Positions 1-4,817 of a stretch of DNA of 5,131 nucleotides are shown here, one piece after another. Source of the DNA: an uncultured Collinsella sp. GTDB lineage: Bacteria; Actinomycetota; Coriobacteriia; Coriobacteriales; Coriobacteriaceae. Below the pieces are notes generated by a model. That model searched no databases. It had not been told where the DNA came from and saw only the letters and a list, made by a program, of their open reading frames with translations. The DNA lies in the NCBI GenBank assembly GCA_900555815.1, contig USMR01000091.1, positions 1 through 5,131 on the forward strand. Reading direction: 5' to 3'. Position 1 is the first letter of the stretch, and the number at the start of each line of letters is the position of its first letter. A program made the position numbers and the translations under genes.

Positions 1-1
1 G

Positions 2-235
2 ACCGAGAAGCTCGAGGAAGTCTTGGGCTTCTGCATTGAGCTGGGCCTGCCGGTCACGATGAAGGAACTTGGCGTTGCCGAGCTTACGCGCGAGCAGGCC
101 ATGATTGTTGCCGAGGCCGCGTGCGCGCCCGAGGACACCATGTGCAATATGCCGTTTGAGGTGACGCCCGAGATGGTCGCAAACGCCATCCTGGGTGCCG
201 ACGCACTGGGCCACTACTATCTCATGGATGAGTAA
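2..235 (+). CDS. gldA: Glycerol dehydrogenase (GldA-type, iron/zinc-dependent alcohol dehydrogenase superfamily), C-terminal part
   Basis: This is a partial gene: the reading frame is open from the left edge and ends in TAA at 233-235, giving the last 77 residues. The enzyme family oxidises glycerol to dihydroxyacetone with NAD in the cytoplasm. The match rests on the characteristic C-terminal helices. VAEAACAPEDTMCNMP and the following VTPEMVANAILGADALG correspond closely to the VAEAACAEGETIHNMP and TPDQVYAALLVADQYG region of E. coli GldA, recalled from memory. The preceding LGFCIELGLPVTMKELGV corresponds to the 'vGLPiTlaqLgi' segment of the family. The metal- and NAD-binding parts lie outside the window, so the exact substrate cannot be judged; other polyol dehydrogenases of the same fold remain possible. 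A strong terminator follows directly, and a second, damaged member of the same family lies just downstream. Confidence 0.85.
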   Translation, partial: TEKLEEVLGFCIELGLPVTMKELGVAELTREQAMIVAEAACAPEDTMCNMPFEVTPEMVANAILGADALGHYYLMDE

Positions 236-247
236 ATCAAGCTAAGG

Positions 248-283
248 AAGGGGCAAAGCCAACAGATGGCTTTGCCCCTTTTT
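248..283 (+). terminator. Intrinsic terminator after the GldA gene
   Basis: A perfect 13-bp stem (AAGGGGCAAAGCC at 248-260 with GGCTTTGCCCCTT at 268-280) surrounds a 7-base loop. A run of five T lies at 279-283. It begins 13 bases after the stop codon of the partial dehydrogenase gene, so it should end that transcript. The second GldA-like frame therefore probably needs its own promoter. Confidence 0.9.
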
Positions 284-288
284 GCTAT

Positions 289-317
289 GGTGCAAAGGGG
301 TCAGGGTACTTTGCACC
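289..317. repeat. Perfect 9-bp inverted repeat upstream of the second GldA-like frame
   Basis: GGTGCAAAG at 289-297 is the exact reverse complement of CTTTGCACC at 309-317, with an 11-base spacer. No T run follows, so it does not look like a terminator, and a proper one lies just before it. It sits 31 bases upstream of the preferred start at 349. It could be a protein-binding site, a leader hairpin or one copy of a dispersed intergenic repeat; the sequence alone does not decide. Confidence 0.5.
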
Positions 318-348
318 CATCGTTGTTTGATGAAGGGTGGATTCTCGT

Positions 349-855
349 ATGGCGCTTCCTATGGTTTATGGCGGCCCCGGTCGGTATGTTCAGGGACCGG
401 GGGAGCTTTCGCGCCAGGGCAGGTATTTGTCATGGTTGGGCTGCGCTGCCTATGTCTTGTTTGACCAGGGCACCGAGGATCGGCTGTGCAAGCAGATCGT
501 CGATGGATTTCTGGACGAAGATCTAAGCGAGCCGTTCTTTAAGATTTATGACGGTCCGTGTACGGAAGAGGCCGTTGTCGAAATGGCCAAGGAAGCCCAG
601 GCCGAGTATTGCGACATGGTGGTGGGTATTGGCGGCGGCAAGATGCTCGATATCGCCAAGGCCGTTGCGTTTTATGCCGAGTTGCCGTTGTGCGTATGCC
701 CCACGGCGGCTTCGATGGACGGTCCGTGCAGCGAGATTTCCGATGCCGATTTGCTGAGCGTTGCGAATGCGGTCTTTAGAAACGAGCGCAATATGGCCAA
801 CGAGCAGGCCAAGGTGACCAAACAGAAGCTCGTGCAGCTCATGTGCGAGGCATAG
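349..855 (+). CDS. Internally deleted glycerol dehydrogenase-like protein (probable decayed GldA paralogue)
   Basis: The frame encodes 168 residues, whereas GldA-type dehydrogenases have about 360-370. Residues 7-16 (YGGPGRYVQG) match the family N-terminus. Residues 93-98 (GIGGGK) are the NAD-binding glycine-rich turn, followed by LDIAKA. Residues 117-129 (CPTAASMDGPCSE) match the family 'aPTiASTDAPCSalS' block. The family would then continue through the metal-binding Asp and two His residues, but here the sequence jumps to a C-terminal segment. Residues 128-168 align without gaps to the C-terminus of the upstream GldA fragment (LSVANAV..NE..M.N....VT against MIVAEAA..PE..M.N....VT). About 190 residues are therefore missing, in frame, and dehydrogenase activity is very unlikely. 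I chose ATG 349 because AAGGGTGG (333-340) precedes it and family members start close to the GGPGRY motif; GTG 337 is an in-frame alternative. It may be a pseudogene that happens to keep an open frame. Confidence 0.7.
   Translation: MALPMVYGGPGRYVQGPGELSRQGRYLSWLGCAAYVLFDQGTEDRLCKQIVDGFLDEDLSEPFFKIYDGPCTEEAVVEMAKEAQAEYCDMVVGIGGGKMLDIAKAVAFYAELPLCVCPTAASMDGPCSEISDADLLSVANAVFRNERNMANEQAKVTKQKLVQLMCEA
375..402. repeat. 8-bp inverted repeat inside the 5' coding part of the truncated GldA-like gene
   Basis: CCCCGGTC at 375-382 is the exact reverse complement of GACCGGGG at 395-402, with a 12-base loop. In mRNA this GC-rich hairpin would begin 26 bases after the start codon and might slow early translation. 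It overlaps codons of the conserved GGPGRYVQG motif, so it may simply follow from coding constraint. Confidence 0.4.
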
Positions 856-934
856 CTTGGCGCTTGATTGACCTTGTGCAATCGGGGCGGCGATAGGCCA
901 TGGGTTATTTCCCTCAAGGTGCACCGCGTGTAAT

Positions 935-965
935 TTGCCCGAGGTGTGGGCCGATAGCGTATCAT
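935..965 (+). promoter_or_regulatory. Possible promoter for the iron-sulfur protein gene
   Basis: TTGCCC at 935-940 and TATCAT at 960-965 resemble -35 and -10 boxes, but the 19-base spacer is longer than ideal. Transcription would start near 972, giving a leader of about 34 bases before the ATG at 1006. A second weak pair, TTGACC at 868-873 with GATAGG at 892-897, lies further upstream. The 150-base gap 856-1005 holds no other clear element and no T-tailed hairpin. Confidence 0.3.
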
Positions 966-990
966 TATCTCTTGCTTGTTTGCACTGCTC

Positions 991-999
991 AGGGAGGGG
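991..999 (+). promoter_or_regulatory. Ribosome binding site fixing the start of the iron-sulfur protein
   Basis: AGGGAGGGG ends 6 bases before the ATG at 1006. It makes that ATG the start in preference to the in-frame TTG at 976, which has no comparable site and would add ten residues overlapping the ribosome binding site itself. Confidence 0.75.
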
Positions 1000-1005
1000 C
1001 CGCGC

Positions 1006-2259
1006 ATGGCGCAGGAACACGATCTGTTTGATGACATTATCGAGATCAGCAAGGGTTTCGACTTTCTTAAAAACCCGCTTGGCGGCGTGACCGATGCACT
1101 CGATCCGTCGGCGCCGCAGTGGAATCCTGCTGACTACAAGGAGCGTCCGCGCGGCAACACCATTCCGTGCCTGACCTGCAAAAACGAAAAGAGCGGCTGC
1201 ACCGCGTGCATGGACGTGTGCCCGGTCAACGCTATTGAGGTCGAGGAAGACGCCATCGAGATCCTCGACTCCTGCCGCAAGTGCGGTCTGTGCGCCGCTG
1301 CCTGCCCGACCGAGGCGATCATCTCGCCGCGTCTGGCGCCCAAAAACCTGTATGACGATATCGTCTCTGCTGCTACGAGCCACGAGACCGCCTACGTTAC
1401 CTGCACGCGCGCCCTTAAGCGCATGCCGCGCGAAAACGAGGTCGTCGTCGCCTGCGTGGGCGATATTACGGCCGAGACCTGGTTCTCGGTACTGGCCGAC
1501 TATCCCAACGTGAGCGTCTACCTGCCGTTGGGCGTGTGCGATAAGTGCCGCAACACCGGCGGTGAGGACATTCTTGGCGAGGCGATTGCGAAGGCCGAGG
1601 AGTGGTCCGGCACGGGTATGGGCTTGGAGGTCGACTCCAAGAGCCTCAAATGCCATAAGCGCCGCGAGTACGAGCGCAAGGAGTACATGGAAAAGATTGC
1701 CCGCACCACGGGCCTGACGGTGACCAAGCTCAATCCGGCGACTGCGGCACTGGCCTCGGTGACGCAGAAGTTGAAGGCCCACCGTCACCAGATCACGCAG
1801 CTTGAGCGCACGCTCAACACCATGTGCGGTACCACGACGACCAAGCGCCGCCGTTCGCTCACGCACGGGCGCCAGCTGGTGCTCTCGACGCTGCAAAACC
1901 ACCCCGAGCTTGCCCAGAACATGCAGGTGAGCACGCCGGAGTGCGATTTTGACAAGTGCACGTCGTGCGGCGAGTGCGTCAATGTATGCCCCACGTTCGC
2001 CTGCGATTTGGTGGGAAGCGGCCGCTTTGCGTTGGAGTCGACGTATTGCTTGGGCTGCGGTGCCTGCGTCAAGGTGTGCCCCGAGCATGCGCTCAAGTTG
2101 GTTGAGCATGACGCGTCCAATCTGGTCGTCGTCGACCCCGAGGCCGAGGAAAAGGCCGCCCAGAAGGCGAAGGCTCACGAAGAAGCTGAGAAGGTCAAGG
2201 CCGAAGCAAAGGCCAAGCTCGACAAGATGCTCGATCAGGTGGAGAAGCTCGCGGACTAG
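1006..2259 (+). CDS. Polyferredoxin-like 4Fe-4S protein with two dicluster domains
   Basis: This 417-residue soluble protein has no signal peptide or membrane segment and is presumably a cytoplasmic electron carrier or an electron-transfer subunit. An N-terminal dicluster region runs from about residue 55 to 103: C55, C58, C65, C68, C72-P, then a regular CxxCxxCxxxCP at C90/C93/C96/C100. The first motif is irregular, because the expected Cys at 62 is Lys and C58 or C55 must supply the fourth ligand. A second dicluster region (313-361) has two regular CxxCxxCxxxCP motifs, C318/C321/C324/C328 and C348/C351/C354/C358. The middle domain (about 115-310) contains C133, C150, C178 and C181, a possible further metal site, plus C216 and C274. 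Residues 378-417 form an Ala/Lys/Glu-rich tail likely to be helical or coiled coil. Four 4Fe-4S clusters are expected. No hydrogenase or reductase partner is encoded nearby, so its partner is unknown. Confidence 0.8.
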   Translation: MAQEHDLFDDIIEISKGFDFLKNPLGGVTDALDPSAPQWNPADYKERPRGNTIPCLTCKNEKSGCTACMDVCPVNAIEVEEDAIEILDSCRKCGLCAAACPTEAIISPRLAPKNLYDDIVSAATSHETAYVTCTRALKRMPRENEVVVACVGDITAETWFSVLADYPNVSVYLPLGVCDKCRNTGGEDILGEAIAKAEEWSGTGMGLEVDSKSLKCHKRREYERKEYMEKIARTTGLTVTKLNPATAALASVTQKLKAHRHQITQLERTLNTMCGTTTTKRRRSLTHGRQLVLSTLQNHPELAQNMQVSTPECDFDKCTSCGECVNVCPTFACDLVGSGRFALESTYCLGCGACVKVCPEHALKLVEHDASNLVVVDPEAEEKAAQKAKAHEEAEKVKAEAKAKLDKMLDQVEKLAD

Positions 2260-2286
2260 CCAGCGACCCCAATCTTTGCTTCATTT

Positions 2287-2330
2287 GCGCCGCCGCGGTG
2301 TCCGGATTCGCCCGGATGCTGCGGCGGCGC
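2287..2330. repeat. GC-rich nested hairpin upstream of ychF
   Basis: GCGCCGCCGC at 2287-2296 is the exact reverse complement of GCGGCGGCGC at 2321-2330. Inside, TCCGG (2301-2305) pairs with CCGGA (2312-2316). There is no T run on either side, so it is not a canonical terminator for the gene ending at 2259, although a hairpin this stable could still promote 3'-end formation. Its right arm abuts the possible -10 box at 2331. Confidence 0.55.
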
Positions 2331-2336
2331 TATACT
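2307..2336 (+). promoter_or_regulatory. Possible ychF promoter
   Basis: TATACT at 2331-2336 matches the -10 consensus at five of six positions. The best -35 is weak (TTCGCC, 2307-2312, spacer 18). The predicted start near 2343 leaves a leader of about 31 bases. The spacer contains the right arm of the GC-rich hairpin, so duplex or cruciform structure and promoter use would compete. Confidence 0.4.
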
Positions 2337-2362
2337 TATGCAGTTTGAAGTACCTGTACCAA

Positions 2363-2368
2363 AAGGAG
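2363..2368 (+). promoter_or_regulatory. Ribosome binding site fixing the GTG start of ychF
   Basis: AAGGAG lies 5 bases before GTG 2374. The upstream in-frame ATG at 2338 would add twelve residues not found in the family and has no ribosome binding site, so GTG 2374 is the start. Confidence 0.85.
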
Positions 2369-2373
2369 CTGTC

Positions 2374-3450
2374 GTGTCCCTTTCCATCGGTATCGTGGGC
2401 CTGCCCAACGTGGGCAAGTCGACGCTGTTCACCGCGCTTACCAAAAAGACCGGCCTTGCCGCCAACTACCCGTTTGCCACGATCGACCCCAACGTGGGTA
2501 TCGTCGATGTGCCCGATAGCCGCCTGCAAAAGCTCGCCGACATCGTCAACCCGGGTCGCATTGTGCCGGCGACGGTCGAGTTCGTCGACATCGCAGGTCT
2601 GGTGAAGGGCGCTAACGAGGGCGAGGGCCTGGGCAACCAGTTCCTGGCCAACATTCGCGAGACCGACGCCATCTGCGAGGTCGTGCGCTACTTTAAGGAC
2701 CCCAACGTCATGCGTGAGGTGGGCCGCACGGGCGAGTTCGTCGATCCCGCCGGCGATGCCGACACCATCATGACCGAGCTCATCCTGGCCGACATGGGCA
2801 CGCTCGAGAAGCAGCTGCCTAAGCTCGAGAAGGAGGCCAAGCGCGACAAGGAGCTCATGCCCAAGTTCGAGGTTGCCAAGCGCCTGCTTGCCTGGCTCAA
2901 CGAGGGCAAGCGCGCCGCATCCATGGAGATGACCGACGAGGAGCGTGCCGCCGCCAAGGGGCTGTTCCTGCTCACCATGAAGCCCATCCTGTATGTGGCC
3001 AACGTGGACGAGGATATGCTCAACGACGATCTGGCGCCCATCGATGGTGTCAAGCCGCTGCCCATCTGCGCCAAGATCGAGGCAGAGCTTTCCGAGCTCG
3101 ATCCCGAGGACGCCGCCGACTACCTGGAGAGCCTGGGCCTGGAGCAGCCCGGCCTGGACGTGCTCGCTCAGGCTGCCTACAAGCTGCTCGGCCTGCAGTC
3201 GTTCTTTACGGCCGGCGAGATGGAGGTCAAGGCCTGGACGGTTCGTCAGGGCGCGACCGCCCCGCAGGCCGCTGGCGTCATCCACACCGATTTTGAGCGC
3301 GGCTTTATTAAGGCCGAGGTCATTGGCTACGACGACTACATCGAGCTCGGCGGCGAGCAGGGCGCCAAGGCCGCCGGCAAGTTGCGTATTGAGGGCAAGG
3401 ACTATGTCATGGCCGATGGCGACGTCGTGCACTTCCGCTTTAACGTGTAA
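2374..3450 (+). CDS. ychF: Redox-regulated ATPase YchF (Obg/OLA1 family)
   Basis: The protein has 358 residues, close to the usual length of about 363. YchF/OLA1 proteins are ribosome-associated P-loop NTPases of the Obg group that prefer ATP to GTP and act in translation and stress responses. The P-loop is GLPNVGKST at residues 9-17, and the switch II/G3 motif DIAG (72-75) continues into [15 protein letters not shown]. The G4 motif is NVDE at 210-213 in place of NKxD, the change tied to ATP preference in this family. A helical coiled-coil insert lies around 140-195. The C-terminal TGS domain (about 275-358) contains [33 protein letters not shown] and the terminal [10 protein letters not shown] typical of the family. 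Residue 35 is Ala, the position at which E. coli YchF has the redox-sensitive Cys35. The next gene starts 11 bases after the stop, suggesting co-transcription. Confidence 0.97.
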   Translation: MSLSIGIVGLPNVGKSTLFTALTKKTGLAANYPFATIDPNVGIVDVPDSRLQKLADIVNPGRIVPATVEFVDIAGLVKGANEGEGLGNQFLANIRETDAICEVVRYFKDPNVMREVGRTGEFVDPAGDADTIMTELILADMGTLEKQLPKLEKEAKRDKELMPKFEVAKRLLAWLNEGKRAASMEMTDEERAAAKGLFLLTMKPILYVANVDEDMLNDDLAPIDGVKPLPICAKIEAELSELDPEDAADYLESLGLEQPGLDVLAQAAYKLLGLQSFFTAGEMEVKAWTVRQGATAPQAAGVIHTDFERGFIKAEVIGYDDYIELGGEQGAKAAGKLRIEGKDYVMADGDVVHFRFNV

Positions 3451-3461
3451 GGACGACGCAT

Positions 3462-3845
3462 ATGTTCAAATATGGCAAAAAAGCTGGCTACATGGGTATT
3501 GCGCTGCTCGTACTTGCGGTGATTCCGCTGGTGGTCGCAGCGTGTGTTATCCCCAACATTGGCCCCGAGGTGGCAACGAAGTTTAACGCCGCCGGCGAGG
3601 TGACGCGCTGGGGTAAGAGCTACGAGCTGCTGGCACTGCCGGTACTCAATCTGCTGCTGAGCGTGGCGACGTACTTTACGGCGGGACGCCAAGCCAAGAA
3701 CAATGACGACTCCGCCGCCATGGCGCGCATCGTGTGCGAGCGCTACCTGCGCAACGGTTGCATTACGGGTGTGTTCCTCAACGTGATCAACGTTTACTTT
3801 ATGTACTCGGCGATTACCGGAACGGGCTTTGGCTTTGGTTTCTAG
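3462..3845 (+). CDS. Small DUF1648 (SdpI-like) membrane protein
   Basis: This 127-residue integral membrane protein has three predicted helices: about 9-31, 55-74 and 98-118. The loop after the first helix carries the DUF1648 signature: Pro31 and, after a short stretch, KFNAAGEVTRWGKS (40-53), matching the family pattern of Pro...hxFNxxGexxxW. DUF1648 occurs in SdpI-type immunity and signalling proteins and in many uncharacterised small membrane proteins; this one lacks the longer C-terminal part of full SdpI. The start ATG at 3462 follows TAAGGA (3448-3453), which overlaps the ychF stop codon, so the gene is almost certainly read from the ychF transcript. The C-terminus is unusually Gly/Phe-rich (GTGFGFGF). 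The function is unknown. Confidence 0.8.
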   Translation: MFKYGKKAGYMGIALLVLAVIPLVVAACVIPNIGPEVATKFNAAGEVTRWGKSYELLALPVLNLLLSVATYFTAGRQAKNNDDSAAMARIVCERYLRNGCITGVFLNVINVYFMYSAITGTGFGFGF

Positions 3846-3854
3846 CTTGTCCTT

Positions 3855-4244
3855 TTAGGCAACGAGCCTGCAAGCATATTCGATGGCTGCTGCGAGGCCG
3901 CCGCTCGATCGTGGTTGAAAGACTGCATCGGCGGCGGCCTCGTTTTCGTATCCGGCGCCGCGAAGGGCGAGTGCTATGCCGGCTTTTAAAAGGAGCGGCA
4001 GGCCGCGTTGGCTGGTTGCGATTACGGCAGCCTGATTGAGCGAGCAGCCGTGCGTTTGGCATCGGATGGCAAGTTCACCTCGCGCCGGGCAAGGGACCAG
4101 AACGGCGGCGACGCGACTTGATAGCAATGCAAATGCTGTGCGCTCATCGGGCGAAAGGCATTCAGCTTCAACGACGACGAGCTTGGGCGGCGCGCTGTTT
4201 GTGCGAAGCGTGGCTCGGTACATGCGGACCGAAGAACCCGACAT
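3855..4244 (-). CDS. Uncharacterised protein, tentatively a capless HAD-like protein without catalytic residues
   Basis: The gene encodes 129 residues. The start is well supported: AGGAG (4255-4251 on the minus strand) lies 6 bases before the ATG at 4244. The C-terminal half resembles motif IV of Cof/P-type HAD proteins. VIATSQRGLPLLLKAGIALA (74-93) sits where the family has 'aiGDs.ND.pML..AGigvAm', and NEAAADAVF plus GGLAAAIEYA (101-122) corresponds to the '...kaAAdyV....dGVa.aie' tail. The N-terminal KLVVVEAE (21-28) and LSPDERTAFALL (30-41), then VAAVLVPCPARGELA (45-59), fit the 'klvvfDlDgt...isprt.eAl...g.kvvLvTgRp' region. However, the catalytic DxD reads ExE, the motif II Thr is absent, no motif III Lys is evident and the GDxxND acids are gone. 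There is no room for a cap domain. If the reading is right, it is a non-enzymatic relic or a sensor. It is divergent from the HTH regulator across a palindrome and ends 9 bases from the stop of the DUF1648 gene. Confidence 0.6.
   Translation of the reverse strand: MSGSSVRMYRATLRTNSAPPKLVVVEAECLSPDERTAFALLSSRVAAVLVPCPARGELAIRCQTHGCSLNQAAVIATSQRGLPLLLKAGIALALRGAGYENEAAADAVFQPRSSGGLAAAIEYACRLVA
3893..3946 (+). terminator. Intrinsic terminator of the ychF-DUF1648 operon, inside the convergent gene
   Basis: CGAGGCCGCCGC (3893-3904) pairs perfectly with GCGGCGGCCTCG (3931-3942). An inner CGAT/ATCG extension (3906-3909 with 3927-3930) closes the loop across one bulge. Four T follow at 3943-3946, so it would act on plus-strand transcripts coming from the gene that ends at 3845. 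It lies within the 3' coding part of the minus-strand gene. In that direction no T run follows, so it should not stop the opposite transcript. Confidence 0.6.
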
Positions 4245-4250
4245 AGAAAA

Positions 4251-4255
4251 CTCCT
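4251..4255 (-). promoter_or_regulatory. Ribosome binding site of the minus-strand HAD-like gene
   Basis: AGGAG on the minus strand with a 6-base spacer to the ATG at 4244-4242. This is the strongest single sign that the minus-strand frame is a real gene rather than a shadow. Confidence 0.7.
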
Positions 4256-4267
4256 GTGTATTCGGGA

Positions 4268-4291
4268 AAACGTAAACTATAGTTTACGTTT
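4268..4291. promoter_or_regulatory. Perfect 24-bp palindromic operator between divergent genes
   Basis: Each half reads AAACGTAAACTA towards the centre, with no spacer and no mismatch. The centre contains TATAGT on both strands (4278-4283 plus, 4281-4276 minus), a five-of-six match to a -10 box. The same site could therefore hold overlapping divergent promoters and the binding site of a dimeric regulator. It lies 24 bases from the minus-strand start codon and 30 bases from the HTH gene's ATG. The natural ligand is the HTH protein encoded beside it, which would then repress itself and its neighbour; this is inference from position. No good -35 box is visible on either side. Confidence 0.75.
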
Positions 4292-4320
4292 ATGTTCGGC
4301 TCCATTTCAAACTCGGCTGC

Positions 4321-4539
4321 ATGGACGAACGTGCGAAACAGATTCTTGGCAGGCGGGTCGAAGAGACACGCAGGGACCTTGGTATCTCCAAGGTTGATTT
4401 TTGTGTGGCGACAGGAATCAGCCGACCCTACCTCGACCGAATCGAAGATGGGACGGCAAATTTCACGCTCAAGGTTCTATTTAAGATCGCGCCCGCACTC
4501 GGCATGACGGTGTCAGAGCTTCTCGAGGGTATCGGATAG
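4321..4539 (+). CDS. Small Cro/C1-type (XRE family) helix-turn-helix transcriptional regulator
   Basis: This 72-residue protein is essentially a lone five-helix Cro/C1 domain. The helix-turn-helix spans about residues 23-43: SKVDFCVATGIS forms the first helix and turn, and RPYLDRIEDG the recognition helix and its end. The typical TVSELLEG helix closes the fold (63-70). It has no separate ligand or protease domain, so it probably acts as a simple DNA-binding dimer. The start at 4321 is the only ATG that preserves the domain. No Shine-Dalgarno sequence precedes it, and no alternative start codon is visible in frame just upstream, so expression is probably low or relies on another initiation mode. 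It is divergent from the HAD-like gene, with the 24-bp palindrome between them. Confidence 0.88.
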   Translation: MDERAKQILGRRVEETRRDLGISKVDFCVATGISRPYLDRIEDGTANFTLKVLFKIAPALGMTVSELLEGIG

Positions 4540-4573
4540 GGCGTTCCCCGCTGTATTTGACGCTCTTTGGGCG

Positions 4574-4616
4574 GGTCCCCCTGGTTGCGATGTGCAAAAT
4601 CGCGAGTATTCAGCAC
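4574..4616 (+). repeat. Intergenic repeat, copy A
   Basis: GGTCCCCCT at 4574-4582, then nine bases, then GTGCAAAATCGCGAGTATTC (4592-4611) and AGCAC. The same order of blocks appears on the opposite strand at 4779-4817. It begins 34 bases after the HTH gene's stop codon. GCGAT/ATCGC (4587-4591 with 4599-4603) could form a small hairpin specific to this copy. Confidence 0.65.
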
Positions 4617-4778
4617 CAGTTTGGCCGTAGATGGTAGCTCGAGCGGCTGGCTTTGCCTTTTTGGCAGTAGTTAATCCACATACTAAATAAAAATGAGGAA
4701 TAAATATTTACTAGACGGAACCCTCGTCCTAAAAGTTCGTCTAACAATCGGTCGATTCTATGCCTCCGGCGGAGAAAT

Positions 4779-4817
4779 TGCAGAATACTCCGATTTTTGC
4801 ACGGCCCGAGGGGGACC
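4779..4817 (-). repeat. Intergenic repeat, copy B (inverted relative to copy A)
   Basis: Read on the minus strand: GGTCCCCCT (4817-4809), six bases, then GTGCAAAAATCGGAGTATTC (4802-4783) and TGCA. Against copy A it has one inserted A, one missing C and one A/T change in the long block. It begins 42 bases after the stop codon of the asparaginase gene, about the same relation to its upstream gene as copy A has to the HTH gene. Confidence 0.65.

Noticed and set aside
871..920. ACCTTG/CAAGGT inverted repeat considered as a terminator for the truncated GldA gene
   Set aside because: It has only 6 bp of stem with a 38-base loop and no T run, so it is not distinguishable from chance.
523..2178. Long minus-strand open frame of 551 codons
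   Set aside because: It is a shadow of the truncated GldA-like gene and the iron-sulfur gene, both of which carry clear family motifs on the plus strand. The frame has low-complexity Arg/Ala/His/Leu composition typical of antisense GC-rich DNA.
2281..3432. Minus-strand open frame of 383 codons
   Set aside because: It is antisense to ychF, whose motifs are unmistakable. Its Leu/Gly/His-rich composition mirrors the ychF codons.
2993..3586. Plus-strand frame of 197 codons overlapping the end of ychF
   Set aside because: It is an out-of-frame, Arg/Pro/Ser-rich shadow of ychF and the DUF1648 gene, with no ribosome binding site and no motif.
3845..3875. GCTTG...CAAGC with inner AGGC/GCCT at the convergent stop codons, considered as a bidirectional terminator
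   Set aside because: The stems are short (5 and 4 bp) with unpaired bases between them and no T run beyond either end; the hairpin at 3893-3946 is far stronger.
3734..4062. Plus and minus open frames of 101 and 82 codons covering the convergent junction
   Set aside because: Both are Arg-rich and conflict with the DUF1648 gene and the minus-strand HAD-like gene, which have proper ribosome binding sites and coherent protein patterns.
4292..4507. Plus-strand frame starting at the ATG next to the palindrome
   Set aside because: It is out of frame with the HTH gene, which has the clear domain, and its own product shows no recognisable pattern and no ribosome binding site.
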